A DNA stretch of 64,000 bases from Pseudomonas hamedanensis (GTDB lineage Bacteria > Pseudomonadota > Gammaproteobacteria > Pseudomonadales > Pseudomonadaceae): assembly GCF_014268595.2 (NCBI RefSeq), contig NZ_CP077091.1, positions 4,074,001-4,138,000 on the forward strand, in the 5' to 3' direction. Below, in pieces: positions 10,181 to 22,260 of the stretch (position 1 is its first letter; each line of letters starts with the position of its first letter). Under the pieces are notes generated by a model that did no database searches, was not told the origin of the DNA, and saw only the letters and a program-made list of their open reading frames with translations. The position numbers were made by a program, and so were the translations under genes.

Positions 10181-10821
10181 GTTCTAAGGTCACTTCGCAG
10201 CACGCCGAAGAGTTATCCACAGGAGCCCGCGCGCTCGGTGTCCATCTGACGGAAACCCAGCATGAATTGCTGCTGGGTTACCTGGCCCTGTTGATCAAAT
10301 GGAACCAGGCCTACAACCTGACCGCTGTGCGCGATCCGGATGAAATGGTTTCTCGTCACTTGCTCGACAGCCTCAGCGTGATGTCGTTTATTGAAAACGG
10401 CCGTTGGCTCGATGTCGGCAGTGGCGGCGGCATGCCCGGTATCCCGCTGGCGATCCTGTATCCGGACTCGCAAGTGACCTGTCTGGACAGTAACGGCAAG
10501 AAAACCCGCTTCCTGACTCAGGTCAAACTCGAACTGAAACTGGATAACCTGCAAGTTATCCACAGTCGTGTCGAAGCGTTCCAGCCTGATCAGCCGTTCA
10601 ACGGGATCATTTCCCGGGCGTTCAGCAGCATGGAAAACTTCACCCACTGGACGCGTCACTTGGGCGATGCCAATACACGCTGGCTGGCAATGAAGGGCGT
10701 TCATCCGGCCGATGAGCTGGTAGCATTGCCGGCAGACTTCAAACTCGATAGCGAACACGCCCTGGCCGTACCCGGTTGCCAAGGCCAACGCCATCTGCTG
10801 ATACTGCGCCGCACGGCATGA
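10177..10821 (+). CDS. rsmG: 16S rRNA (guanine(527)-N(7))-methyltransferase RsmG
   Basis: SAM-dependent methyltransferase (formerly GidB) that methylates G527 of 16S rRNA; loss gives low-level streptomycin resistance in several bacteria. 214 residues from a TTG start at 10177 that overlaps the mnmG stop (TTGA), the expected coupled arrangement. The SAM-binding loop is [15 protein letters not shown]. The reading frame stays open upstream inside mnmG, but that is not coding. It contains two exact DnaA boxes (10213-10221, 10556-10564). Confidence 0.95.
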   Translation: MSSKVTSQHAEELSTGARALGVHLTETQHELLLGYLALLIKWNQAYNLTAVRDPDEMVSRHLLDSLSVMSFIENGRWLDVGSGGGMPGIPLAILYPDSQVTCLDSNGKKTRFLTQVKLELKLDNLQVIHSRVEAFQPDQPFNGIISRAFSSMENFTHWTRHLGDANTRWLAMKGVHPADELVALPADFKLDSEHALAVPGCQGQRHLLILRRTA

Positions 10822-10839
10822 TTGGGAACACAAGCAAGA

Positions 10840-11637
10840 ATGGCTAAGGTATTCGCGATAGCGAACCAGAAGGGTGGTGTGGGCAAGACCACCACCTGCA
10901 TCAACCTCGCAGCATCCCTGGTCGCGACCAAGCGCCGGGTGCTGTTGATCGATCTCGATCCACAGGGCAACGCCACCATGGGTAGCGGTGTGGATAAACA
11001 CGGCCTGGAAAACTCGGTCTACGACCTGCTGATCGGCGAATGCGATCTGGCCCAGGCCATGCACTACTCCGAGCATGGCGGTTATCAGTTGCTGCCGGCC
11101 AACCGCGACCTGACGGCGGCCGAAGTGGTGCTGCTGGAAATGCAGATGAAGGAAAGCCGCCTGCGCAGTGCGCTGGCGCCGATCCGCGATAATTACGATT
11201 ACATCCTGATCGACTGCCCGCCGTCGCTGTCGATGCTCACGCTCAACGCACTGGTTGCCGCTGACGGGGTGATTATCCCCATGCAGTGCGAATACTTTGC
11301 GCTCGAGGGGTTGAGCGACCTTGTGGATAACATCAAACGAATCGCCGAGCTGCTGAACCCGAACCTGAAGGTCGAAGGTTTGCTGCGTACCATGTACGAC
11401 CCGCGCCTGAGCCTGATGAACGATGTCTCGGCACAGCTCAAGGAGCACTTCGGCGAGCAGCTCTACGACACGGTAATCCCGCGCAACATCCGCCTGGCCG
11501 AAGCGCCAAGCTACGGCATGCCGGCGCTGGCCTACGACAAGCAATCGCGCGGCGCGCTGGCCTATCTGGCGTTGGCGGGTGAGATGGTTCGCCGTCAGCG
11601 CAAAAATTCACGCACCGCCGCCGCTCAGGCAATTTAA
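10840..11637 (+). CDS. parA: chromosome partitioning ATPase ParA (Soj)
   Basis: ParA-family ATPase that with ParB and parS segregates the origin region. 265 residues from ATG at 10840 (MAKVFAIANQ). The deviant Walker A motif KGGVGKTT is at residues 11-18 and DCPPSLS is the Walker B region. Two exact DnaA boxes lie in the gene (10989-10997, 11322-11330). It is 18 bases after rsmG and 9 bases before parB, so it probably belongs to the mnmG-rsmG-parAB transcription unit. Confidence 0.96.
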   Translation: MAKVFAIANQKGGVGKTTTCINLAASLVATKRRVLLIDLDPQGNATMGSGVDKHGLENSVYDLLIGECDLAQAMHYSEHGGYQLLPANRDLTAAEVVLLEMQMKESRLRSALAPIRDNYDYILIDCPPSLSMLTLNALVAADGVIIPMQCEYFALEGLSDLVDNIKRIAELLNPNLKVEGLLRTMYDPRLSLMNDVSAQLKEHFGEQLYDTVIPRNIRLAEAPSYGMPALAYDKQSRGALAYLALAGEMVRRQRKNSRTAAAQAI

Positions 11638-11646
11638 GGAATCCCC

Positions 11647-12519
11647 ATGGCCGTCAAGAAACGAGGTCTCGGACGTGGACTGGATGCACTGCTGAGTGGT
11701 CCGACGGTCAGCGCGCTGGAAGAACAAGCTGCGCAGGCCGACACCCGCGAACTGCAACACCTGCCGCTGGATCTGCTGCAGCGTGGCAAATATCAGCCAC
11801 GCCGCGACATGGACCCGCAGGCGCTGGAAGAACTGGCGTCGTCGATCAAGGCCCAAGGCGTCATGCAGCCCATCGTGGTGCGCCCGATTGGCGGCGGACG
11901 CTTTGAGATCATCGCCGGTGAGCGACGCTGGCGAGCCAGCCAGCAGGCCGGGCAGGAAACGATCCCGGCCATGGTTCGCGATGTACCGGACGAGACGGCT
12001 ATTGCCATCGCGCTGATCGAGAACATCCAGCGCGAAGACCTCAATCCGATCGAAGAAGCGGTCGCCCTGCAACGCTTGCAGCAAGAGTTCCAGCTGACCC
12101 AGCAGCAAGTGGCTGACGCTGTGGGTAAGTCGCGGGTGACTGTGGCTAACCTGTTGCGACTTATTGCACTGCCGGAAGTGATCAAGACCATGCTGTCCCA
12201 CGGCGACCTGGAAATGGGTCACGCCCGCGCTTTGCTTGGTCTGCCGGACAATCAACAGGTCGAAGGGGCGCGACATGTTGTCGCACGAGGGCTGACCGTG
12301 CGCCAAACCGAGGCACTGGTTCGTCAGTGGTTGAGTGGCAAACCGGAGCCTGTGGAAGCAAGCAAACCCGACCCGGACATCGCTCGCCTCGAGCAGCGCC
12401 TGGCCGAGCGCCTAGGCTCTGCGGTGCAGATTCGCCATGGCAAGAAGGGCAAAGGGCAACTGGTTATTGGTTATAACTCGCTCGATGAGCTGCAAGGCGT
12501 GCTCGCACACATTCGCTGA
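11647..12519 (+). CDS. parB: chromosome partitioning protein ParB (Spo0J)
   Basis: ParB is the parS-binding CTPase clamp of the segregation complex. 290 residues: N-terminal MAVKKRGLGRGLDALL (ParA-stimulating tail), the CTP-binding region with the conserved GERRWRAS arginine-rich segment, a helix-turn-helix around QQQVADAVGKSRVTVANLLRL, and a C-terminal dimerisation domain. ATG at 11647 follows an AAGGA site. Last gene before the atp promoter. Confidence 0.96.
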   Translation: MAVKKRGLGRGLDALLSGPTVSALEEQAAQADTRELQHLPLDLLQRGKYQPRRDMDPQALEELASSIKAQGVMQPIVVRPIGGGRFEIIAGERRWRASQQAGQETIPAMVRDVPDETAIAIALIENIQREDLNPIEEAVALQRLQQEFQLTQQQVADAVGKSRVTVANLLRLIALPEVIKTMLSHGDLEMGHARALLGLPDNQQVEGARHVVARGLTVRQTEALVRQWLSGKPEPVEASKPDPDIARLEQRLAERLGSAVQIRHGKKGKGQLVIGYNSLDELQGVLAHIR

Positions 12520-12564
12520 AACAATTCCTCATGTAGCGCGCAGTCGGAAATCACTACCTGACAG

Positions 12565-12593
12565 TTGAATAGGGGCAGAACCGCCCCTATACT
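12565..12593 (+). promoter_or_regulatory. promoter of the atp operon, with a hairpin between -35 and -10
   Basis: TTGAAT (12565-12570), 17-base spacer, TATACT (12588-12593). The spacer is filled by an inverted repeat ATAGGGGC / GCCCCTAT (12569-12576 and 12583-12590, 6-base loop). It lies about 75 bases before atpI in the 148-base gap after parB. The element match is direct; use as the atp promoter is inferred. The repeat could be an operator, or a parB terminator stem. Confidence 0.7.
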
Positions 12594-12667
12594 CTGCGCG
12601 CATTTTGTCGGCACAAATTATGCCAAGTTATTGAATTCTGGCAGCCGACCATTGGAGAGCAAACGTG

Positions 12668-13961
<1,294 letters not shown>

Positions 13962-13985
13962 GACCAGTCTCGACTAGTCTGATGT

Positions 13986-14007
13986 CCTTCCCGGTAAAAC
14001 GGGAAGG
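13986..14007 (+). other. intercistronic hairpin between atpB and atpE
   Basis: CCTTCCCG / CGGGAAGG perfect 8-base arms with loop gtaaaa. No T run, so more likely an RNA stability or processing element. It lies upstream of atpE, the subunit needed in highest copy number. Confidence 0.55.
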
Positions 14008-14079
14008 GGCTCCTGACGGGGCATCTGAAACGATTTGTTTTACCGCTTTAATCTAAAAAACCTAAACCATACGACGTAA

Positions 14080-14352
<273 letters not shown>

Positions 14353-14410
14353 TTACTCGGATATTCCGGGTAATTTGGTGTGATGGACAACGTAACTGCG
14401 AGGTGTTGGC

Positions 14411-14881
14411 GTGAACATTAATGCGACCCTGATTGGCCAGTCCGTTGCGTTCCTGATTTTTGTACTGTTCTGCATGAAGTATGTATGGCCACCGGTCATC
14501 GCTGCTCTGCACGAACGTCAAAAGAAGATCGCTGATGGTCTGGACGCTGCCAGCCGTGCAGCTCGCGACCTGGAGTTGGCCCAAGAAAAAGCGGGTCAGC
14601 AACTGCGCGAAGCGAAAGCTCAGGCAGCTGAAATCATCGAGCAAGCCAAGAAACGCGGTAACCAGATCGTCGAAGAGGCTGTTGAAAAAGCCCGTATCGA
14701 CGCTGACCGTGTGAAGGTTCAGGCTCAAGCCGAGATCGAACAGGAACTGAACAGCGTCAAAGACAAGCTGCGTGCCCAAGTGGGCTTGCTGGCTGTTGGC
14801 GGCGCCGAGAAGATCCTGGGTGCCACAATCGATCAAAACGCGCACGCAGAGCTGGTTAACCAACTGGCTGCTGAAATCTAA
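14411..14881 (+). CDS. atpF: F0F1 ATP synthase subunit b
   Basis: Peripheral-stalk subunit b: one N-terminal membrane helix (about residues 6-26) followed by a long charged Ala/Glu/Lys-rich coiled coil. 156 residues, normal length. The start is GTG at 14411 (GTG AAC ATT AAT) after GAGGTG. Part of the atpIBEFHAGDC operon, 12 bases before atpH. Confidence 0.96.
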   Translation: MNINATLIGQSVAFLIFVLFCMKYVWPPVIAALHERQKKIADGLDAASRAARDLELAQEKAGQQLREAKAQAAEIIEQAKKRGNQIVEEAVEKARIDADRVKVQAQAEIEQELNSVKDKLRAQVGLLAVGGAEKILGATIDQNAHAELVNQLAAEI

Positions 14882-14893
14882 GCGAGGGCGATC

Positions 14894-15430
14894 ATGGCAG
14901 AACTGACCACGTTGGCCCGACCTTACGCTAAGGCGGCCTTCGAGCACGCTCAGGCCCACCAGCAACTGGCCAATTGGTCAGCCATGCTCGGCCTGGCAGC
15001 GGCGGTGTCGCAAGACGACACCCTGCAGCGCGTGCTCAAGGCCCCGCGACTGACGAGCGCAGAAAAGGCCGCCACGTTCATTGACGTGTGCGGCGACAAG
15101 TTTGATGAAAAGGCACGCAATTTCATCAACGTCGTTGCCGAAAACGACCGTCTCCTGCTTCTGCCGGAGATCGCCGCTCTGTTCGACCTGTACAAGGCCG
15201 AACAAGAGAAATCGGTAGACGTTGAAGTAACCAGTGCTTTCGCATTGAACCAAGAACAGCAAGACAAACTCGCCAAGGTTCTCAGTGCACGACTCAACCG
15301 GGAAGTGCGCCTGCAAGTTGCGGAGGATGCTGCCCTTATAGGTGGTGTCGTTATCCGCGCCGGCGACCTGGTTATCGATGGCTCGATTCGCGGCAAAATC
15401 GCGAAACTTGCCGAAGCATTGAAATCTTGA
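14894..15430 (+). CDS. atpH: F0F1 ATP synthase subunit delta
   Basis: Delta (OSCP-like) joins the peripheral stalk to the top of F1. 178 residues, beginning [19 protein letters not shown], the conserved N-terminal signature, and ending with the [19 protein letters not shown] segment of the family. It sits 12 bases after atpF and 21 before atpA. Confidence 0.97.
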   Translation: MAELTTLARPYAKAAFEHAQAHQQLANWSAMLGLAAAVSQDDTLQRVLKAPRLTSAEKAATFIDVCGDKFDEKARNFINVVAENDRLLLLPEIAALFDLYKAEQEKSVDVEVTSAFALNQEQQDKLAKVLSARLNREVRLQVAEDAALIGGVVIRAGDLVIDGSIRGKIAKLAEALKS

Positions 15431-15451
15431 GTTTGAAGGGGCAGCAGAGCA

Positions 15452-16996
15452 ATGCAGCAACTCAATCCTTCCGAAATAAGTGAAATTATCAAGGGCCGCA
15501 TCGACAAGCTCGATGTGACCTCCCAAGCCCGTAACGAAGGCACTGTCGTCAGCGTATCTGACGGCATCGTGCGGATTCACGGTCTGGCCGACGTCATGTA
15601 CGGCGAGATGATCGAGTTTCCGGGCGGCGTCTACGGTATGGCCCTCAACCTGGAGCAGGACTCCGTAGGTGCAGTGGTATTAGGCTCCTACCAGTCGCTG
15701 GCTGAAGGCATGAGCGCCAAGTGCACCGGCCGCATCCTTGAAGTTCCTGTTGGTAAGGAATTGCTGGGCCGCGTAGTCGATGCACTGGGTAACCCTGTTG
15801 ACGGCAAAGGTCCACTGGGCAACACCGAGACCGACGCGGTCGAGAAAGTTGCTCCAGGCGTGATCTGGCGTAAGTCGGTAGACCAGCCTGTACAGACTGG
15901 CTACAAGGCTGTCGATGCCATGATTCCTGTCGGCCGTGGCCAGCGTGAGCTGATCATCGGTGACCGTCAGATCGGTAAGACCGCTCTGGCAATCGACGCG
16001 ATCATCAACCAGAAAGACAGCGGCATTTTCTGCGTCTACGTAGCTATCGGTCAGAAACAATCGACCATCGCCAACGTGGTTCGCAAGCTGGAAGAAAACG
16101 GCGCCCTGGCCAACACGATCATCGTGGCTGCCAGTGCTTCGGAATCTCCTGCGCTGCAATTCCTGGCACCGTACTCCGGTTGCACCATGGGTGAATTCTT
16201 CCGCGACCGCGGTGAAGACGCGCTGATCGTTTATGACGATCTGTCCAAGCAAGCAGTGGCTTACCGCCAGATTTCCCTGCTGCTGCGCCGTCCACCAGGC
16301 CGTGAAGCTTACCCAGGCGACGTGTTCTATCTCCACTCCCGTCTGCTGGAGCGCGCATCCCGCGTTTCGGAAGAATACGTAGAGAAGTTCACCAACGGCG
16401 CAGTGACCGGCAAAACCGGTTCCCTGACCGCACTGCCGATCATCGAAACCCAGGCTGGCGACGTTTCCGCGTTCGTTCCGACCAACGTGATTTCCATCAC
16501 CGACGGTCAGATCTTCCTGGAATCGGCCATGTTCAACTCGGGCATCCGCCCTGCAGTGAACGCCGGTGTTTCGGTATCCCGTGTGGGTGGTGCCGCTCAG
16601 ACCAAGATCATCAAGAAGCTCTCCGGTGGTATCCGTACCGCTCTGGCTCAGTACCGTGAACTGGCGGCATTCGCCCAGTTCGCTTCTGACCTGGACGAAG
16701 CGACCCGTAAGCAACTTGAGCATGGTCAGCGCGTTACCGAGCTGATGAAGCAGAAGCAATACGCACCAATGTCGATCGCTGACATGGCGCTGTCGCTGTA
16801 TGCCGCTGAGCGTGGGTTCCTGACTGACATTGAAATCGCCAAGATCGGCAGCTTCGAACAAGCGCTGATTGCTTTCTTCAACCGCGATCACGCCGATTTG
16901 ATGGCCAAGATCAACGTTAAAGGTGACTTCAATGACGAAATCGACGCTGGCATGAAAGCCGGTATCGAGAAGTTCAAGGCCACCCAAACCTGGTAA
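15452..16996 (+). CDS. atpA: F0F1 ATP synthase subunit alpha
   Basis: Non-catalytic nucleotide-binding subunit of the F1 hexamer, 514 residues. Walker A GDRQIGKT near residues 169-176. The segments [16 protein letters not shown] and [19 protein letters not shown] are characteristic. ATG at 15452 after GGGGCAG. A GNRA-loop hairpin follows in the gap before atpG. Confidence 0.98.
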   Translation: MQQLNPSEISEIIKGRIDKLDVTSQARNEGTVVSVSDGIVRIHGLADVMYGEMIEFPGGVYGMALNLEQDSVGAVVLGSYQSLAEGMSAKCTGRILEVPVGKELLGRVVDALGNPVDGKGPLGNTETDAVEKVAPGVIWRKSVDQPVQTGYKAVDAMIPVGRGQRELIIGDRQIGKTALAIDAIINQKDSGIFCVYVAIGQKQSTIANVVRKLEENGALANTIIVAASASESPALQFLAPYSGCTMGEFFRDRGEDALIVYDDLSKQAVAYRQISLLLRRPPGREAYPGDVFYLHSRLLERASRVSEEYVEKFTNGAVTGKTGSLTALPIIETQAGDVSAFVPTNVISITDGQIFLESAMFNSGIRPAVNAGVSVSRVGGAAQTKIIKKLSGGIRTALAQYRELAAFAQFASDLDEATRKQLEHGQRVTELMKQKQYAPMSIADMALSLYAAERGFLTDIEIAKIGSFEQALIAFFNRDHADLMAKINVKGDFNDEIDAGMKAGIEKFKATQTW

Positions 16997-17001
16997 GCCG
17001 C

Positions 17002-17025
17002 AGCGGGAGCCGCGAGGCTCCCGCT
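17002..17025 (+). other. intercistronic hairpin between atpA and atpG (GNRA loop)
   Basis: AGCGGGAGCC / GGCTCCCGCT, ten perfect base pairs closed by a GCGA tetraloop. It is not followed by a T run and lies inside the operon, so an RNA processing or stability role is more likely than termination. Confidence 0.6.
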
Positions 17026-17046
17026 TGCTAACCTGATAGGTGTTAC

Positions 17047-17907
17047 ATGGCAGGCGCAAAAGAGATTCGCAGTAAGATTGCGAGCATCAAAAGCACGCAA
17101 AAGATTACCAGCGCCATGGAAAAAGTGGCGGTCAGCAAAATGCGCAAGGCACAAATGCGCATGGCTGCTAGCCGTCCTTATGCGGAGCGTATCCGCCAGG
17201 TAATTGGGCATCTGGCCAACGCCAACCCGGAATACCGCCACCCGTTCATGATCGACCGCGAAATCAAGCGCGTTGGTTATGTTGTGGTGAGCAGTGACCG
17301 TGGTCTGTGCGGCGGCTTGAACACCAACCTGTTCAAGGCCCTGGTCAAGGACATGGCGGTAAACCGCGAAAACGGCGTCGAGATCGATCTGTGTGTAGTC
17401 GGTAGCAAGGGTGCGGCCTTTTTCCGCAACTTCGGCGGTAACGTCGTTGCAGCTATCAGCCACCTGGGTGAAGAGCCGTCGATCAATGATCTGATCGGCA
17501 GCGTCAAGGTGATGCTGGATGCCTACCTGGACGGCCGTATCGACCGCCTGTCCGTGGTGTCCAACAAGTTCATCAACACCATGACGCAACAGCCTACCGT
17601 GGAGCAGTTGATTCCACTGGTGGCAACCCCGGATCAGGATCTCAAGCACCACTGGGACTATCTCTACGAACCGGATGCCAAAGAGCTGCTTGACGGCTTG
17701 ATGGTCCGTTACGTCGAGTCGCAGGTCTACCAGGCGGTGGTCGAGAACAACGCGGCTGAACAGGCTGCGCGGATGATCGCGATGAAGAACGCTACCGACA
17801 ACGCCGGTGATTTGATCAGCGATTTGCAGCTGATCTACAACAAGGCGCGTCAGGCTGCGATCACCCAAGAGATCTCGGAAATCGTCGGCGGCGCTGCCGC
17901 GGTTTAA
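17047..17907 (+). CDS. atpG: F0F1 ATP synthase subunit gamma
   Basis: Central rotor shaft of F1. 286 residues: N-terminal helix [20 protein letters not shown], the middle Rossmann-like domain ([13 protein letters not shown]), and the C-terminal helix [13 protein letters not shown]. Length and ends match the family. Lies between atpA and atpD, 28 bases before the latter. Confidence 0.98.
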   Translation: MAGAKEIRSKIASIKSTQKITSAMEKVAVSKMRKAQMRMAASRPYAERIRQVIGHLANANPEYRHPFMIDREIKRVGYVVVSSDRGLCGGLNTNLFKALVKDMAVNRENGVEIDLCVVGSKGAAFFRNFGGNVVAAISHLGEEPSINDLIGSVKVMLDAYLDGRIDRLSVVSNKFINTMTQQPTVEQLIPLVATPDQDLKHHWDYLYEPDAKELLDGLMVRYVESQVYQAVVENNAAEQAARMIAMKNATDNAGDLISDLQLIYNKARQAAITQEISEIVGGAAAV

Positions 17908-19314
<1,407 letters not shown>

Positions 19315-19319
19315 TCCCG

Positions 19320-19337
19320 GCGCCCGGCAACGGGCGC
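19320..19337 (+). other. intercistronic hairpin between atpD and atpC (GNRA loop)
   Basis: GCGCCCG / CGGGCGC seven-base arms closed by GCAA, starting five bases after the atpD stop. No T run. Confidence 0.5.
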
Positions 19338-19359
19338 TAATTTAGGTTGAGGCAATCAG

Positions 19360-19785
19360 ATGGCTATGACAGTCCATTGCGATATCGTCAGCGCGGAAGG
19401 GGAAATCTTTTCCGGCCTGGTCGAGATGGTGATTGCGCACGGTGCACTGGGTGATCTTGGTATCGCTCTGGGTCACGCGCCGCTGATCACTAATCTCAAG
19501 CCGGGTCCGATCCGCCTGATCAAGCAAGGCGGGGAAGCCGAGGTGTTCTACATCTCCGGTGGTTTCCTCGAGGTTCAGCCGAACATGGTCAAGGTACTTG
19601 CCGATACCGTGCAACGTGCCGCCGACCTGGATGAAGCTCAGGCTCAGGCAGCGCTCAAGGCTGCCGAGAATGCCCTGAACGAAAAAGGCGCGGACTTCGA
19701 TTACGGCGCCGCTGCCACTCGTCTGGCCGAGGCTGCAGCCCAACTGCGCACCGTCCAGCAGATCCGCAAGAAGTTTGGCGGTTAA
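19360..19785 (+). CDS. atpC: F0F1 ATP synthase subunit epsilon
   Basis: Epsilon links the gamma shaft to the c-ring and inhibits ATP hydrolysis. 141 residues: N-terminal beta sandwich ([19 protein letters not shown]) and C-terminal two-helix domain rich in Ala/Leu/Glu. Last gene of the atp operon, followed by a strong terminator. Confidence 0.97.
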   Translation: MAMTVHCDIVSAEGEIFSGLVEMVIAHGALGDLGIALGHAPLITNLKPGPIRLIKQGGEAEVFYISGGFLEVQPNMVKVLADTVQRAADLDEAQAQAALKAAENALNEKGADFDYGAAATRLAEAAAQLRTVQQIRKKFGG

Positions 19786-19813
19786 TCCGTCAGCCGCTTG
19801 TTGTGCGATTGAT

Positions 19814-19843
19814 AAAAAAGGGTAGCCTCGGCTACCCTTTTTT
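19814..19843 (+). terminator. Rho-independent terminator of the atp operon
   Basis: AAAAAAGGGTAGC / GCTACCCTTTTTT around a CTCG loop, with A and T tracts on both sides. It could also act on the minus strand, where no gene uses it. Confidence 0.92.
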
Positions 19844-19902
19844 CTTTTCCGAATTTCAAACCCCGGTCGCAGTTGCTGACCACCCAGGATTGGTAGCCAG
19901 TC

Positions 19903-21270
19903 ATGTCTCTCGAAATCGTTATCCTCGCGGCCGGTCAAGGCACTCGTATGCGCTCGGCATTGCCGAAGGTATTGCACCCGATTGCCGGCAATTCCATGCT
20001 GGGTCATGTTATCCACAGCGCGCGGCAACTTGATCCACAGCGCATTCATGTAGTCATTGGCCATGGTGCCGATGCGGTACGCGAGCGTCTGGCCGCCGAC
20101 GATCTGAATTTCGTTCTGCAGGACCAGCAACTGGGTACGGGTCACGCCACGGCTCAAGCAGTGCCATTCATTAGCGCCGACACGGTATTGATCCTCTATG
20201 GTGACGTGCCTTTGATCGAAGTCGAGACCTTGCAGCGCCTGCTCAAGCATGTCGTGCCCGGGCAGATGGGGTTGCTCACTGTTGAGCTGAACGATCCGAC
20301 CGGTTATGGCCGCATCGTGCGCGACGCTGATGGCAAAGTTGCGGCGATCGTAGAACACAAAGATGCGAGCGAAGCACAACGGGCAATCACTGAAGGCAAC
20401 ACCGGAATCCTCGCCGTGCCAGCCAATTGCCTGGCCGACTGGATGAGCCGCCTGTCGAACAACAATGCCCAGGGCGAGTATTACCTGACCGACGTTATCG
20501 AGATGGCGGTCAGCGATGGTCTGGTGGTGGCCACCGAACAGCCGCACGATCCGATGGAAGTGCAGGGTGCCAACGATCGCAAACAGCTGTCCGAGCTGGA
20601 GCGTCATTACCAACTGCGTGCCGGTCGCCGTTTGATGGCGCAAGGCGTGACCCTGCGTGACCCGGCGCGCTTCGATGTGCGCGGTGAAGTCACTGTGGGC
20701 CGCGACGTACTGATCGATATCAACGTGATCCTCGAAGGTCATGTGGTGATCGAAGACGACGTCGTCATCGGCCCGAATTGCGTAATCAAGGACAGCACCC
20801 TGCGTAAAGGCGTAGTGGTCAAGGCCAACAGCCACATCGAAGGCGCTGTGCTGGGCGAGGGCAGCGATGCCGGCCCGTTCGCGCGGCTGCGTCCTGGCAC
20901 GGTGCTCGAAGCGCGCGCGCATGTGGGTAACTTTGTCGAGTTGAAAAACGCTCATATGGGCGAGGGCGCCAAGGCCGGGCACCTGACCTACCTGGGCGAT
21001 GCCGAAATCGGCGCGCGCACCAACATCGGGGCGGGCACCATCACTTGCAATTACGACGGCGCCAACAAGTGGAAAACCGTATTGGGTGCCGACGTGTTCA
21101 TCGGTTCGAACAATTCGCTGGTCGCGCCTGTGGATATCTCCAACGGTGCAACCACCGCGGCCGGTTCGACCATTACGCAGAATGTGGATAACGCGCAATT
21201 GGCCGTTGGCCGTGCACGGCAAAAGAACATCGACGGCTGGAAGCGGCCGGAAAAGATCAAGAAAGACTGA
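19903..21270 (+). CDS. glmU: bifunctional UDP-GlcNAc pyrophosphorylase / GlcN-1-P acetyltransferase GlmU
   Basis: Makes UDP-GlcNAc for peptidoglycan and LPS in two steps. 455 residues: uridyltransferase domain with the signature [19 protein letters not shown], then a left-handed beta-helix acetyltransferase domain with hexapeptide repeats (for example [14 protein letters not shown]). ATG at 19903. Two exact DnaA boxes lie inside (20009-20017, 21183-21191). A REPIN separates it from glmR-glmS. Confidence 0.97.
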   Translation: MSLEIVILAAGQGTRMRSALPKVLHPIAGNSMLGHVIHSARQLDPQRIHVVIGHGADAVRERLAADDLNFVLQDQQLGTGHATAQAVPFISADTVLILYGDVPLIEVETLQRLLKHVVPGQMGLLTVELNDPTGYGRIVRDADGKVAAIVEHKDASEAQRAITEGNTGILAVPANCLADWMSRLSNNNAQGEYYLTDVIEMAVSDGLVVATEQPHDPMEVQGANDRKQLSELERHYQLRAGRRLMAQGVTLRDPARFDVRGEVTVGRDVLIDINVILEGHVVIEDDVVIGPNCVIKDSTLRKGVVVKANSHIEGAVLGEGSDAGPFARLRPGTVLEARAHVGNFVELKNAHMGEGAKAGHLTYLGDAEIGARTNIGAGTITCNYDGANKWKTVLGADVFIGSNNSLVAPVDISNGATTAAGSTITQNVDNAQLAVGRARQKNIDGWKRPEKIKKD

Positions 21271-21289
21271 GTTATCCACAGCGGAAAAC

Positions 21290-21380
21290 ATGTGGGAGCG
21301 GGCTTGCTCGCGAATGCGGAGTGTCAGTGCCGAAATGTGCACCTGGTACACCGCATTCGCGATCAAGCCCGCTCCCACAT
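21290..21380. repeat. REPIN (paired inverted REP elements) between glmU and glmR
   Basis: Two 30-base arms (21290-21319 and 21351-21380) are inverse complements with one mismatch. Each has the pseudomonad REP core GTGGGAGCGGGCTTG followed by CGCGAATGCGG. As RNA it would form a long stem around a 31-base loop. It may affect glmU mRNA stability. An exact DnaA box lies just before it (21272-21280). No RAYT transposase gene was seen in the window. Confidence 0.9.
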
Positions 21381-21447
21381 TCGTTTATCACGTCTGTAAA
21401 TAATCAATCAGCAACTTGACGATTTTCATGTAATAGGTTTTGATTGC

Positions 21448-21470
21448 TTTCGTTATCTTTCGAATCGAAA
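21448..21470. promoter_or_regulatory. candidate DeoR-type operator upstream of glmR
   Basis: TTTCG repeats at 21448-21452 and 21458-21462 are spaced exactly 10 bases, and an inverted CGAAA is at 21466-21470, forming the dyad TTTCGAATCGAAA. DeoR-family operators often contain such repeated TTTCG half-sites. It is 11 bases before the glmR start, which suits autoregulation and control of glmS. Inferred. Confidence 0.5.
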
Positions 21471-21481
21471 CTTAAGCCGCC

Positions 21482-22258
21482 ATGTCGAAACGCAATACGC
21501 CCCAGCGTCGCCACAATATTCTCGCCTTGCTCAACGAGCAGGGCGAGGTCAGTGTCGACGAGCTGGCCAGACGCTTCGAAACTTCCGAAGTTACGATTCG
21601 CAAGGACTTGGCGGCTCTGGAAACCCATGGCCTGTTGCTGCGTCGCTACGGCGGGGCGATCACCATGCCCCAAGAGTTGGTCGCGGAACCTGCCCAGAGC
21701 GTTTCCAGCTACAAGCAGGCGATCGCTCGTGCGGCGGTCAAACGCATCCGTGAACACGCGCGCATCATCATCGACAGCGGCAGCACCACCGCGGCGATGA
21801 TTCCCGAACTCGGCCAGCAGCCGGGTCTGGTGGTGATGACCAATTCCCTTCACGTCGCCAACGCCCTGAGCGAACTTGAGCACGAGCCGGTGCTGTTGAT
21901 GACCGGCGGTACCTGGGATCCGCATTCGGAGTCCTTTCAGGGCCAGGTCGCCGAGCAAGTACTACGCTCGTATGACTTCGATCAGTTGTTCATCGGTGCC
22001 GATGGCATCGACCTGGTGCGTGGCACCACCACCTTCAATGAGTTGCTGGGTCTGAGCCGCGTGATGGCCGAAGTCGCGCGCGAAGTCATTGTCATGGTCG
22101 AAGCCGACAAGATCGGTCGCAAGATTCCTAATCTGGAGTTGCCCTGGAGCAGCGTCCATACCCTCATTACCGATGATCGCCTGCCCGATGCTGCACGCGA
22201 TCAGCTCCAATCCCGCGGTATCACCGTGATTTGCGCGGCTGTCAGTCAGGAGAATTAA
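21482..22258 (+). CDS. glmR: DeoR-family transcriptional regulator beside glmS (GlmR)
   Basis: 258 residues. N-terminal winged helix with the DeoR signature ([20 protein letters not shown] to TIRKDL), then the sugar-phosphate-sensing ISOCOT-type domain ([18 protein letters not shown]). The position between glmU and glmS is conserved in pseudomonads, where this gene is taken to control amino-sugar synthesis. Ends two bases before glmS, so the two are co-transcribed. The symbol is assigned by position. Confidence 0.85.
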   Translation: MSKRNTPQRRHNILALLNEQGEVSVDELARRFETSEVTIRKDLAALETHGLLLRRYGGAITMPQELVAEPAQSVSSYKQAIARAAVKRIREHARIIIDSGSTTAAMIPELGQQPGLVVMTNSLHVANALSELEHEPVLLMTGGTWDPHSESFQGQVAEQVLRSYDFDQLFIGADGIDLVRGTTTFNELLGLSRVMAEVAREVIVMVEADKIGRKIPNLELPWSSVHTLITDDRLPDAARDQLQSRGITVICAAVSQEN

Positions 22259-22260
22259 AT

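Noticed and set aside
19342..21378. A 678-codon open frame antisense to atpC and glmU
   Set aside because: It spans two genes and a REPIN on the other strand and has no recognisable domain.
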